DNA of 32,883 nt from Colimorpha sp002372855 (GCA_946621635.1 CAMOOR010000020.1:1-32883); one strand, 5' to 3'; shown: positions 7,901 through 16,591, numbered from the stretch's first letter. Made by a program: numbers and translations. The notes: a model not told the origin generated them from the sequence alone.

Positions 7901-8973
7901 GTCAGGTTGTCGTTACCTTCCCCTATGTGTCGGTTCCGGCAGCCAATGACGACAGCCTCTATTGCTGGAAGATATGGCAGCTTGATTCCATCCGTGCCAC
8001 CAGCAGCGATACTCACGGCCGATGGTTCCGCCATCTTGACTATTCCAACGACTATCGTCCCTGCATGACGAGCAACGAGATAAACCGCAACGCGGGCGGC
8101 AACCCCATGGTGATGTTGGACGACTGGCTCGTTTCCCCACTGATTGCCCTGCCCGATGGCGGTGCCGACACGGTGATTGCCAACATCACCCTCGAATGGA
8201 ACAGTTTCTGTGAAAACACCACCTTCCAAATACTCCTTTCCACCACAGGTCGCACCGCGCCTGCCAACTTTAGCGACACGCTCTATGTCCAAACCCACAA
8301 TGGCGGTTACCCCTATGGACAATGGGAAAGTCATAGTGTTGACCTCTCAGCCTACGCTGGACAAACTGTCAGCATCGCCTTCCATCATTCAGGTCCGATA
8401 GCCAGTTACGGATGGGGAAAAGTTTCGATGGACAGCATCAAGGTGAGCTGTACCTACGATACTGTGGACGCTCCTGACACCGTTTGGCGCACCGTCAGTG
8501 TGACGACCGACGCCCCCGAGGCCTGCGAAGTTTACGGCAGCGGTGTCTATGCCGACAGCAGCACGGTGGAGATAGGATTCCTGCTTGCCGACACCGCCAT
8601 CGAGGGCGGACATTGGCAGTTCCTCGGCTGGAGCGACGGCGTCAGTGGCAACCCGCGCGACATCCTCGTCACCTCCGACACCTCCCTTGTCGCCCTCTTC
8701 GAATGGATAGAGGACAGCGTCGGAATCAATGTGTTGAGAGATAATAGTTATGAGATAAGGGTTTATCCCAACCCGGCGCATGGTGCCGTGACTGTCAGCG
8801 TTGGCGCTCCCGCCACCCTCACCGTCCTCGACCTCGCTGGCCGCGTCGTCGTCGCCCCACTCTCTCTCAGCTCCTCAGCCACCCTGCCCTTCACCGACTT
8901 GCCTTCCGGCACCTACTTCCTCCGAGTCACCACCGAAGAGGGAACGGCTGTCAAGAAGCTGATAGTCAAATAA
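4972..8973 (+). CDS. T9SS-exported multi-domain surface protein (jelly-roll and PKD-like modules)
   Basis: 1333 residues; the start could also be the adjacent ATG at 4975. Order: signal peptide (to about residue 30, ending NNAEAQ); jelly-roll 'choice-of-anchor J'-like module (37-205); two PKD-like modules (211-377); jelly-roll (387-556); PKD-like (559-645); jelly-roll (648-805); two PKD-like (808-978); jelly-roll (981-1168); a divergent InlB B-like repeat (about 1171-1250, GWSDGVSGNP); and a type A T9SS sorting domain (1251-1333: VYPNPAHGAVTVSV, LDLAGRVV, LPSGTYFLRV, KKLIVK). The PKD-like modules share a YxWHS(S/T) strand and a closing GVDTVxVxAxNxYGxDTA strand. T9SS sorting domains direct export and often anchoring to A-LPS, so an adhesin or glycan-binding role is likely. 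No enzyme domain is seen. The next gene starts 33 bp downstream. Confidence 0.9.
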   Translation: MMKQNHLTWRMLSLSIMMGLMSLMGNNAEAQVVCNDTVFPFLETFDGGVDSLVCWQPLEGSNWQLIQPGTGSGNGPNKSMVSSSEYANVDSWIVSKAIALPADTTVPLVLSWDVSATHYLTYYYRYFVLVSTGDWTDRTTYDTVYADSSTQVYCGYENTNFESRVVSLTAYRGQTIHVAFCNHPLYADPYEGHWMRLNIDNVEVRDANKPKVALELPDYVYSGDSITYAATLIEGNTTGLTYTWHSTLLDTTITLNYNLLSINYPSTGVDTVMVVAANAYGVDTATAVVSVLTHPLPQVSLSVPQLVLVDDTMVYTAVVNECSPYGLAFHWHSSLTGINTTTTIPAMDVVYSAAGIDTVMVVVNNIDGVDTAVAVVEVLNCNGMPVPYVEDFNAVNATYAAAFDGGELPTCWEGTTTGTNPAYAPHVIIPNAYYYFGTLPSYALLMRAGSDEGFGDMEQVVLPRFTQPLQDLAIAFDYRFEAVSRGTLSVGWLDSTDTFVSVADMTPHAGSYRRDTVSLASVTDSHARLALRWSYNTSFYAVAIDNIEVFNADTAAMRPVVVLEVPDEVSIYDTVVYTAHLQQGDSAGLTYAWHSSLLGISATDVIDSIELVYTAIGVDTVTVTATNGYGSYTATAIVSVGNCNYRSVPYVDDFEGVPQGQMPECWTSRWTGSASNKPKATEYAYSWEEDMTIRMIAGNGSSYGDGLSTVVLPGFDQPLNQLSLALDYYNGAYYGTLTVGYLVDTVYTPLRTLPYNFSVDYEMMRDTIDFSSVTAPGARMAIRLINPSMWEAIYLDNIEVFLTSQTGVPPVVSLNGPSNAVALNNITYTATLTSGDTTGVVYMWHSTLQDSMMTGPSVRLLYDTVGVDTLSVIATTPFGSDTAMRIVTVSWPDYLLPSVTLEGDPLCYTCDPATYVVNSLQSDSATVHSTLLDTTFSMTGSQFALLYTAGGVDTVTVVVTNDYGSDTARWVVVVRDCQVVVTFPYVSVPAANDDSLYCWKIWQLDSIRATSSDTHGRWFRHLDYSNDYRPCMTSNEINRNAGGNPMVMLDDWLVSPLIALPDGGADTVIANITLEWNSFCENTTFQILLSTTGRTAPANFSDTLYVQTHNGGYPYGQWESHSVDLSAYAGQTVSIAFHHSGPIASYGWGKVSMDSIKVSCTYDTVDAPDTVWRTVSVTTDAPEACEVYGSGVYADSSTVEIGFLLADTAIEGGHWQFLGWSDGVSGNPRDILVTSDTSLVALFEWIEDSVGINVLRDNSYEIRVYPNPAHGAVTVSVGAPATLTVLDLAGRVVVAPLSLSSSATLPFTDLPSGTYFLRVTTEEGTAVKKLIVK
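5730..5764 (+). repeat. In-frame array of five heptads in the first PKD-like module
   Basis: AACTCTT, AACTATA, ATCTCTT, ATCTATA, AACTACC follow without gaps. The stretch is far more AT-rich than its surroundings and codes for ITLNYNLLSINYP, in the loop after the WHS strand where sister modules have short, variable, GC-rich loops. Confidence 0.65.
8618..8973 (+). repeat. 356-bp perfect direct repeat, copy 1 (3' end of first cargo gene)
   Basis: Identical base for base to 15677-16032. It covers the end of the InlB-like repeat, the linker and the whole T9SS sorting domain, and identity stops exactly at the stop codon. Just upstream the two genes are clearly related but differ at many positions, so the boundary is sharp. 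Confidence 0.97.
8729..8763 (-). repeat. Heptad array in the linker before the T9SS sorting domain, copy 1
   Basis: Read on the minus strand: AACCCTT, ATCTCAT, AACTATT, ATCTCTC, AACACAT. The AT-rich run codes on the plus strand for NVLRDNSYEIRV directly before the conserved YPNP motif. Unit pattern resembles the array at 5730-5764, but in the opposite orientation. Confidence 0.55.
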
Positions 8974-9006
8974 CAATTGCCATCATGGCAACAAAATGAA
9001 TAATGG

Positions 9007-12000
9007 ATGAATAATTTAAAAAAGATGAATATAAAAGGATTGATTTTCGGAATGGTCATGTGCTGCGTGGCGAGCACGGGTCTGCGGGCGCAGAAGGTGA
9101 TCGACACCTGGAGCTTCTCCACGGGAGTGGATACGACGCTGTGGTACGACATCAGCGGCGTGGACTCGATGCTTATTGCCCCGGGCAACAAGACGTCGGC
9201 CCGGTCGGGGCTGGTAAGTATCGGCTTCGATTTCACGCTGGGCGAGACGACCCATACCCAGTTCTCGACCAATATTAACGGCACGGTGCGTCTGGGCAAT
9301 GTTCAGATTCTGTCGAGCGGCGGTTATTCGAACGCCTTGAACCAGAGCAACGGTCCCAAGATAGAGCCGTTCGGTTACTGTGGGCGTTTCGACAGCACCT
9401 GTTATACGCGTATGGCGCTGCTGGGAACCGCTGGGAACCGCGTGCTGGTGGTGGAGACACGGATGAAAGACTACAATAACGCCAGCGACTCGCTGTATTT
9501 GAGTTTCCAAGTGCAGCTGTTTGAGGCCGGCGGCCTGCGCATCGTCTATGGCGAGTCCGACCCCGGGGCGGTGTATAACACCTCTTTCGCACGCTTACAG
9601 AACGGTGTGTCGGCAAGCCTGAACAACAATAACAGGGACATCATCTACATTGACTTCGCCACCCACGAGGCGGTGCGTCTCAACAGCACCTGCTCGCTTT
9701 ACAACACCGCGGAGTTGTGGCCCGAGAAAGGCCGCTGGTACAACCTGGAGCCCGACGCCTCGCCCTGCCCATATCCAGGCAACATCACCGTGGTGAGCAA
9801 CAATCCCGACAGCACGGTGCTCAGCTGGCCTGCGGTGGCTGGCGCAAACTACCACCTGATGATTGCCGAAGCTGGCCTCAACACCATCCTCACCGACACC
9901 TTTATCTGCATCACGGGCATGCTCAACGGCGGCGCCATCTATAACGGTACGCTGCAGACGATGTGCGCCGACGGCAGCGAGAGCTACCGCGTGCGTGAGT
10001 TCTCGTTCACCACGGGGTGTGGCACTGTGCATCAGATGCCGTGGATAGATGACTTCCAACTGGCTGCTGGTGACAATTGTTGGTTGAAACCATATACCAC
10101 TAGCGCCCGTCGCTGGCGCAGACAGTCGAGCGGCAACAACTATTTCATGCGTGTGCCAAGCGGCAACAGCTCGACTATTTACAACGAGTGGCTCGTGTCG
10201 GCGCCCTTGGTGCTGCCCGACACGGTAGGACTCACGCTGGGCTGGTGGTACAAGAGCAGCCAAATCAGCAATGTGGCTCCTCAAGTTAAGGTACGCCTGT
10301 TGGTATGCGACACTAGCGACGACATCGACACCTCGGCGGCATGGGTGACGCTGCGCACGATAGGCATATACGAGCAGTATTCCCAGCAATACTACAGCTT
10401 GCTCGACGCCTGGGCGGGCCATCGCGTTCGTGTGGCCTTCCAGCGTGTTGGGCAAGGCGGGGGATACTGCGATGTGGACAATGTGAGCGTCGAGGTGCTG
10501 ACACAACCGTCGGTGGTGCTGGAGGCTCCCACGCTGGTCTATGGTGGCGACACTGTGACGGTAGTGTCCGTGCTGACCCGTGGAGTGCTGGCCAACCCGC
10601 AGTATGTATGGCACTCCACGATGGAGGAGCAGGGTTTGATGCTGCGCACCGAGGACGACGACACGCTGCGCCTGGTCTATCTGGCCAGTGGTTTGGATAC
10701 CATCACCCTGACGCTCACCACCGACTACGGTACCGCCACGGCAACAACTGTGATAGATGTAGTGGACTGCCGCGCGGTGACCCACTTCCCGTGGAGCGAA
10801 GACTTCGAGCATGGCTACGACTGCTGGAGTATGCCTAGCAGTGGACCCAATGTGTGGGACCTGCGCACCACCGGTGCCCACGGCGGCCAACGCGTGGCTT
10901 GCGCCACTATCCACGACACTTATAACGTTTACGACACCTTGATATCGCAACCCATTGCGCTGCCGACCGACGCTCACGGGCTGACGCTTTCGTGGTGGAT
11001 GCGACACGACGCCAGCGCAGACCCCTCGAACTATCGCCGGATATGGGTAAAGGCACTCAATGCCGCCAACCCCGTCTGGAGTTCAGGTGACTCGCTGCTC
11101 TACCGCAACAGCACCGGCATCCCCACCTCGTGGCAGCAGTTCAGCGTCGACCTTGAGCCGTTGGCAGGGCAGACTGTCCGCCTGGCCTTCGTCGGCAGCA
11201 GCTACTACAGTGGCAAATACATCTATATTGATGACATTGAGATACGCTACACGCGTGAGCCGGTCGTCAGCCTCGCCACATCGTCAGAGCGGCTCTACGG
11301 CGAGGACACCGTCACCGCTGCTGTGACCCTCACCGAGGGCGACACGGTGGGCATCAGCTACCTGTGGTCGTCCGCTATGGCCGACCACGGACTGGCCGAC
11401 TACATTGGTAGCGGAGCGCAGATGCGCTTTGCCTACCACGGCGTGGGGCTCGACACCATTGTGGTCACCGTCAGCAATGCCTATGGCTCGGCCACGGATA
11501 CCGCTGTGGTGCGCGTGTGCGCTGTGCAGGATACCCTGCCGTATGTGGCCGACTTCGGCAGCGACCTGCCCTGTTGGCAGGTGCTCGACGGCACGTGCAG
11601 CGTCCACAGCAGCGGCTACCTGAGCTTCGAAGACTGGCCCACCGCGGTGGCCATGCCGCCGGTATGGATACCCGACGACGGCAACGTGGTGCTGGAGTAC
11701 GAATGCGCCTACAGCTTCTTCTACGGCAGCACGATGGTGATGGTCACCACCGACATGGTCACCTTCGACACCCTCAGCGTCATCCCCTTCACCAACGGTA
11801 CCCATCCCAGCACCCGCATACCCCTTGGCGCCTATGCCGGGCAGCATATCCGCGTGGTCTTCAAGGCCACGGGTCAGTTCCTGCAGTACTACCTGACCAG
11901 CGTCCAGATACGCTACGCCAACGAACCGGTGGTGCAGGCTGAGGCCGACGACGGCTACTTCCCCGGCACGCCGGTGACCCTCACGGCCTCGCTGCTGGAG

Positions 12001-15000
12001 GGCGACACCGTGAACCTCACCTACTCGTGGGTCTCCACCATGACCCAGTGCGGCGACGCCACGCTGACCTTCGACGGCGGCCCGCAGGCCACGCTCGTTC
12101 CTTCGGTGGGCGGTCCGGACACCGTCACCGTATGGGCCACCAACAACTACGGTACCGACAGCGCCACAATAGTGGTCAATATCAAGCCCTGTGGCGTGGT
12201 GGACACGCTGCCGTGGGTGGAGGACTTCAGCAACCAGTTCGCTTGCTGGTGGCAACCTGCGGGTAGCCAATGGTCGCCGGACAATACAGGCGTGATGGCC
12301 TGCGTGATCAAAGCTGCCACGACGGGAGACAACTGGCTTATCTCGCGTGCCATCGAGCTGCCCATGCTGTCTTCGGTCGAGGGCGAGGGCATGCAGTTGT
12401 GGTGGGATGCCGCCGCCATCTTTGCCAACGGCCATACCTACAGCGTGTGGATTACCACGGGCGACTACCGCGACACCGGCAGCTACACTCAGCTTGCCAC
12501 CTACAGCGGGAACCTGCCTACATACAACAGCGGCTGGCGCACCCCGCGTGTGGACCTCAGCGCCTATGCGGGAGATACGGTACACCTGGCTTTCCGCTAC
12601 CAGACGCAGTATTACGAGGTCTCCGGCATTCCCGGCATCTTGGCCATCGACAACGTGCGCATCCTCGACACGCGGCCTCCGCAGGTCGCCATCATACCGC
12701 CCGCGCGCTGCTTTGTGGACGACACCGTCGCCTATCGCGCCAACCTCATTCACGGCGTGCGCAGCAGCATGAACTACACGTGGCACTCCTCGATGGCGCT
12801 GCAGGGCCTGGCCGATGTCTATTCTGTCGACACGATGCTCTATGTTGTCTACCATGCCGCTGGCTACGACACCGTCAACCTCGTGGCCACCAACGCCTAC
12901 GGCAGCGATACCGCCCGCTCGGTAATGACGGTGAAGAACTGCCCCGCCGTCACGGTGCCGTGGTATGAAGACTTTGAGGTGGTCAACCCCTGCTGGTCAG
13001 GGTCGTGGACGCCAGACTACATTACATACATGTGGCTCGATTCCACCACCCACGTGATGCGTTCGACGCCCAACAGCTGGTATGTCTCGCCGTGGATCGA
13101 CCTGCCTGACACCACGGGGCTGCAACTGATGTGGAACAAGAATGGCAGTGCGGCCAATAGCTTCATGAAGATATTCGTTTCGCCTACAGGCAGCATCGAG
13201 CCAGCCGACTTCACCGACACCCTCCTTTACGGAGAAACCCCCAACGGGTTTGACTCGCTGCCGCTCGATGCCTATGCCGGACGGCGCATCCGCGTGGCCT
13301 TTGCACAGCTGGCGAGCAGCAACTACTCCGACTCCTACGTCCTCGACGATGTTCGTGTCGACTATAACCGCGCTACGCCGCAGGTCTCGCTTGTGGCCCC
13401 GCTCTTTGCCTCATCCTTTGGCGACGCCATTACGGCTACGGCCACCCTGGGCAACATTGCCCAGGGAGTTACATACAGCTGGAGCTCCACCTTTGGAGTG
13501 GTGACCGCCATGGGCGCCCAATGCCGCATCAGCTATACTGTGGCGGGTGAAGATACCATCACGGTCGTTGCCAGCAACCCCTACGGCAGCGACACCGCAT
13601 TGGCAGTGGTGACGGTGTACGATTGTGGCAGCATGACGACGGTACCATTCTTTGAAGACTTCAGCAACATTACAACCACCACATATCGTGTCCATGGATG
13701 GCTGCCTCCCTGCTGGAATGCAACTTGGAACGGCGACACTCTCGGCCTTGCTCCGCATGTCATCACCTCGGGTGGATACCAATGGATAAGCAACATACCC
13801 GACAATGCCCTACTGATGCAGGCCGGTACCTCGACAGGTTATGGTTCCCTGGCCGAAGTGGTGCTGCCTCGCTTTGCCGACAGTCTGCATCACCTAATGA
13901 TGGCCTTCGATTACCGCTTCGAGTCTGCCAACTATGGCACCCTTGTGGTAGGCTACTACGACGATACCGTTTTTACCGCTGTGGATACCCTCGCGGGACA
14001 CGCCGGCAACTATCGTCGCGACACAGTGTTGTTCGACATGCACTTCTCTGCCAACAATCCACACATAGCCATCCGCTGGCAATACAGTGGCGGCTCATGG
14101 TTTGCTGTCGCCATTGACAACCTTGAGGTCTATTCCATCTCCGACCTCACACCCCATGCCACTATCGGTGGCCCCGATACAGTCACTGCGTATGATACAG
14201 CCCATTTCGTCGCCACTCTGTTGCAAGGCGACACCATCGGCCTCACTTACACCTGGCACAGTAGCCTGACCGGACAGTCGGCGACAGGCAGCCATTGGCC
14301 GGTGGTGTACACGGTGGTAGGTATCGATACCATCTCGGTGACAATCGCCAACTTACATGGATCTCAAACTTTAAATAGGACAGTCACGGTAACAGGTGCT
14401 CCGCAGGTAACCGTTGCAGGCCCCACGGCGGTCGACACCTACGACACGTTGGTCTACACTGCCAGTATCGTTGACGGCACCTCGGTAGGCCTCACCTACA
14501 CATGGCACAGCACGCTGATGGGTAGCCTCACCCCCTACCCTTCTCCGAATGGAGAGGGGAGTAGCGTGCAACTGGCCTACACGCTTGTAGGCACCGACAC
14601 CCTCACAGTTATTGCTGCCAACGCCTGTGGTGCCGACACGGCATCCCTTGTGGTGGAGGTGAACTATGTGCCGCAGGTTGGGTCGCCGGTGGTCAGCGTG
14701 CAGGGCTACCAGTACGCTACCCTGTGCGACACCGCCTCGTTTACTGTCACACTACTGGAGGGCGACACCACGGGCCTCATCTACACATGGCATTCGGCCA
14801 AAGCCGACCGTGGCGAAGCTACGTTGATTCCCGAAGGCGACCGCCTCAAGGTGACTTACTCCACCATTGGATTCGACACCATAACAGTCGTTGCTTCCAA
14901 TAATTTGGGCTGGCGTTCGGTAACGGCCACCACCCGTGTGCTCGACTGCGAAGTGCGCGACACCCCCTTCGAAGCCACCCTCACAGATGGCGGCGGCAAT

Positions 15001-16032
15001 ATCTATGTCCACTTCCTCGACTGGCAGAGGGGCAGTATCGCCTATCCCCGCGGCAACCTGCGCAGCAATGTCGGCTGGCATCCTGTTGACAACTCGTGGA
15101 GCATCACCCTTGACGGACGCAACTGCATGGAGAGCCACAAGAGTGACTATGGTGACGCCACAGGCGACCACTGGCTTATCTCGCCCCCTATCCGGCTGCC
15201 CGAGAACACTGTCGACACCCTAGCCTGGAATGCCTACTGCGATTACACCACCTACCATGTGCTACTGTCGCCCACGGAGTACGTGGTCCAACCCGACGGC
15301 AAAATAGACCGCAGCTACTTCACTGACACCATCTACAGCGAGACAGGCTTCAACGGGTGGACGCGCCGCGAGGTCGACCTATCGGCCTACGCCGGACGCA
15401 CCATTCACCTGGCTTTCGTCCACACTGGTCCCGCCAGCGATGCCACCCATATCAGCGGTTATCTCGCAGCCATTGATACCGTGTGGATATGGTCTAACGT
15501 CGGTCAAGACACAGTACCCGTACCACCGCTGCCCGACACCGTGTGGCGCAGCGTCATGGTGACGGCAAATGTCGATGGCGCCCCTATGCCTTACGGCAGC
15601 GGCCTCTATGCCGACAGCAGCATGGTTGAGATTGGCTACCACCTGGCCGACACTGCCGCCCTTGGTGGCCACTGGGAGTTCCTCGGCTGGAGCGACGGCG
15701 TCAGTGGCAACCCGCGCGACATCCTCGTCACCTCCGACACCTCCCTTGTCGCCCTCTTCGAATGGATAGAGGACAGCGTCGGAATCAATGTGTTGAGAGA
15801 TAATAGTTATGAGATAAGGGTTTATCCCAACCCGGCGCATGGTGCCGTGACTGTCAGCGTTGGCGCTCCCGCCACCCTCACCGTCCTCGACCTCGCTGGC
15901 CGCGTCGTCGTCGCCCCACTCTCTCTCAGCTCCTCAGCCACCCTGCCCTTCACCGACTTGCCTTCCGGCACCTACTTCCTCCGAGTCACCACCGAAGAGG
16001 GAACGGCTGTCAAGAAGCTGATAGTCAAATAA
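9007..16032 (+). CDS. Giant T9SS-exported multi-domain surface protein (jelly-roll and PKD-like modules)
   Basis: 2341 residues from ATG 9007; an in-frame ATG at 9025 gives a more typical signal peptide (MNIKGLIFGMVMCCVASTG) and may be the true start. After the signal peptide come a unique beta-rich domain (about 30-245) and an FnIII-like segment (about 250-340). Six jelly-roll modules start near residues 345, 592, 844, 1068, 1316 and 1546, each opened by a PW/PY..(E/D)DF motif. These alternate with PKD-like modules near 500, 751, 973, 1224 and 1457. Three PKD-like modules follow in tandem (1716, 1798, 1894), then a seventh, divergent jelly-roll (1984), an InlB-like repeat (2177) and a type A T9SS sorting domain (2258-2341) identical to that of the upstream gene. 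PKD module seven carries a REP-like hairpin insertion. Probably a long adhesin or matrix protein; ligand unknown. Likely cotranscribed with the upstream paralogue. Confidence 0.9.
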   Translation: MNNLKKMNIKGLIFGMVMCCVASTGLRAQKVIDTWSFSTGVDTTLWYDISGVDSMLIAPGNKTSARSGLVSIGFDFTLGETTHTQFSTNINGTVRLGNVQILSSGGYSNALNQSNGPKIEPFGYCGRFDSTCYTRMALLGTAGNRVLVVETRMKDYNNASDSLYLSFQVQLFEAGGLRIVYGESDPGAVYNTSFARLQNGVSASLNNNNRDIIYIDFATHEAVRLNSTCSLYNTAELWPEKGRWYNLEPDASPCPYPGNITVVSNNPDSTVLSWPAVAGANYHLMIAEAGLNTILTDTFICITGMLNGGAIYNGTLQTMCADGSESYRVREFSFTTGCGTVHQMPWIDDFQLAAGDNCWLKPYTTSARRWRRQSSGNNYFMRVPSGNSSTIYNEWLVSAPLVLPDTVGLTLGWWYKSSQISNVAPQVKVRLLVCDTSDDIDTSAAWVTLRTIGIYEQYSQQYYSLLDAWAGHRVRVAFQRVGQGGGYCDVDNVSVEVLTQPSVVLEAPTLVYGGDTVTVVSVLTRGVLANPQYVWHSTMEEQGLMLRTEDDDTLRLVYLASGLDTITLTLTTDYGTATATTVIDVVDCRAVTHFPWSEDFEHGYDCWSMPSSGPNVWDLRTTGAHGGQRVACATIHDTYNVYDTLISQPIALPTDAHGLTLSWWMRHDASADPSNYRRIWVKALNAANPVWSSGDSLLYRNSTGIPTSWQQFSVDLEPLAGQTVRLAFVGSSYYSGKYIYIDDIEIRYTREPVVSLATSSERLYGEDTVTAAVTLTEGDTVGISYLWSSAMADHGLADYIGSGAQMRFAYHGVGLDTIVVTVSNAYGSATDTAVVRVCAVQDTLPYVADFGSDLPCWQVLDGTCSVHSSGYLSFEDWPTAVAMPPVWIPDDGNVVLEYECAYSFFYGSTMVMVTTDMVTFDTLSVIPFTNGTHPSTRIPLGAYAGQHIRVVFKATGQFLQYYLTSVQIRYANEPVVQAEADDGYFPGTPVTLTASLLEGDTVNLTYSWVSTMTQCGDATLTFDGGPQATLVPSVGGPDTVTVWATNNYGTDSATIVVNIKPCGVVDTLPWVEDFSNQFACWWQPAGSQWSPDNTGVMACVIKAATTGDNWLISRAIELPMLSSVEGEGMQLWWDAAAIFANGHTYSVWITTGDYRDTGSYTQLATYSGNLPTYNSGWRTPRVDLSAYAGDTVHLAFRYQTQYYEVSGIPGILAIDNVRILDTRPPQVAIIPPARCFVDDTVAYRANLIHGVRSSMNYTWHSSMALQGLADVYSVDTMLYVVYHAAGYDTVNLVATNAYGSDTARSVMTVKNCPAVTVPWYEDFEVVNPCWSGSWTPDYITYMWLDSTTHVMRSTPNSWYVSPWIDLPDTTGLQLMWNKNGSAANSFMKIFVSPTGSIEPADFTDTLLYGETPNGFDSLPLDAYAGRRIRVAFAQLASSNYSDSYVLDDVRVDYNRATPQVSLVAPLFASSFGDAITATATLGNIAQGVTYSWSSTFGVVTAMGAQCRISYTVAGEDTITVVASNPYGSDTALAVVTVYDCGSMTTVPFFEDFSNITTTTYRVHGWLPPCWNATWNGDTLGLAPHVITSGGYQWISNIPDNALLMQAGTSTGYGSLAEVVLPRFADSLHHLMMAFDYRFESANYGTLVVGYYDDTVFTAVDTLAGHAGNYRRDTVLFDMHFSANNPHIAIRWQYSGGSWFAVAIDNLEVYSISDLTPHATIGGPDTVTAYDTAHFVATLLQGDTIGLTYTWHSSLTGQSATGSHWPVVYTVVGIDTISVTIANLHGSQTLNRTVTVTGAPQVTVAGPTAVDTYDTLVYTASIVDGTSVGLTYTWHSTLMGSLTPYPSPNGEGSSVQLAYTLVGTDTLTVIAANACGADTASLVVEVNYVPQVGSPVVSVQGYQYATLCDTASFTVTLLEGDTTGLIYTWHSAKADRGEATLIPEGDRLKVTYSTIGFDTITVVASNNLGWRSVTATTRVLDCEVRDTPFEATLTDGGGNIYVHFLDWQRGSIAYPRGNLRSNVGWHPVDNSWSITLDGRNCMESHKSDYGDATGDHWLISPPIRLPENTVDTLAWNAYCDYTTYHVLLSPTEYVVQPDGKIDRSYFTDTIYSETGFNGWTRREVDLSAYAGRTIHLAFVHTGPASDATHISGYLAAIDTVWIWSNVGQDTVPVPPLPDTVWRSVMVTANVDGAPMPYGSGLYADSSMVEIGYHLADTAALGGHWEFLGWSDGVSGNPRDILVTSDTSLVALFEWIEDSVGINVLRDNSYEIRVYPNPAHGAVTVSVGAPATLTVLDLAGRVVVAPLSLSSSATLPFTDLPSGTYFLRVTTEEGTAVKKLIVK
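14524..14566 (+). repeat. REP-like palindromic insertion inside a PKD-like module
   Basis: A C-rich run leads into a hairpin: CCCTTCTCC (14538-14546), loop GAAT, GGAGAGGGG (14551-14559), nine pairs with one T-G wobble. It is read in frame as SLTPYPSPNGEGS, between the YTWHSTL strand and the following VQLAYTLVGTDT strand. Neighbouring modules have no equivalent. Peptides of the form LTPxPSPxGEG are familiar to me as translations of small mobile palindromes in Bacteroidota and other bacteria. Confidence 0.7.
15677..16032 (+). repeat. 356-bp perfect direct repeat, copy 2 (3' end of second cargo gene)
   Basis: Base-for-base copy of 8618-8973, offset 7059 bp. Ends at the TAA; the following bases differ at once. 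Confidence 0.97.
15788..15822 (-). repeat. Heptad array in the linker before the T9SS sorting domain, copy 2
   Basis: Second copy of the array at 8729-8763, carried inside the 356-bp direct repeat. Confidence 0.55.
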
Positions 16033-16044
16033 ACTGCAAGAATA

Positions 16045-16524
16045 ATGACTGTCCTGGCAACATACAAGGCTCATGTAACCCCGAAGTACGACACCTTTCT
16101 CCCCCACCGCATGGTCGTGACATGCTTCTGCGCGTTGGTGTTTGTCGCAGGATCGGTGGTGGTGACATATTTCAACTATCGAATCGAGGTACTTATGCTT
16201 TACCTCTCATCGCTGTGCTTCATTATCGGTGCGGTCGTGTATATCGACTCGTACATGAAATGGCATTGCACGGAGGAGACCGTGTCGGTGCAGCACGAGA
16301 TGCTTGTCGTCGAGCGTCGCAAATGCATCTTCGGCCGGCGGAAGGAGATACCGCTGTCGGCCATCAAAAAAGTTGAGACCTACGACGACGGCGTCGGCCA
16401 GCGCTCGGCGACGCTGCGTGTGCTCTATTCCAACACCTCCTACCGCTTCGGCCTCTGCCTCTCCGACGCCGACCGCCAGGCCCTGGGAAGAAAGATTATG
16501 GAGCTGGCCGGGCGGTATGTGTGA
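16045..16524 (+). CDS. Small membrane protein with PH-like (bPH) cytoplasmic domain
   Basis: 159 residues. Two membrane segments (about 22-42 VVTCFCALVFVAGSVVVTYF and 47-68 EVLMLYLSSLCFIIGAVVYI) are followed by a soluble domain of about 90 residues with alternating strands (ETVSVQHEMLVVERRKCIFG, RKEIPLSAIKKVETYDDG, ATLRVLYSNTSYRFGLCL) and a C-terminal helix. This is the layout of bacterial PH-domain membrane proteins. It starts 12 bp after the second cargo gene in the same direction, so it is probably in the same operon. Whether it takes part in exporting or anchoring the cargo is not known. Confidence 0.75.
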   Translation: MTVLATYKAHVTPKYDTFLPHRMVVTCFCALVFVAGSVVVTYFNYRIEVLMLYLSSLCFIIGAVVYIDSYMKWHCTEETVSVQHEMLVVERRKCIFGRRKEIPLSAIKKVETYDDGVGQRSATLRVLYSNTSYRFGLCLSDADRQALGRKIMELAGRYV

Positions 16525-16591
16525 TTTCTTCCGGTCTGGACAATAAAATGACAGATATGCCGTTAATTAAGAAAAACAAGAGGAAATAATC

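Noticed and set aside
8977..8991. 7-bp inverted repeat between the two cargo genes as a terminator
   Set aside because: Stem short and AT-containing, with no T tract after it; it may at most be an mRNA-processing hairpin.
9595..12855. Long minus-strand frames (470 and 523 codons) opposite the giant cargo gene
   Set aside because: His/Val/Gly-rich translations without domains, produced by repeated modules on the coding strand.
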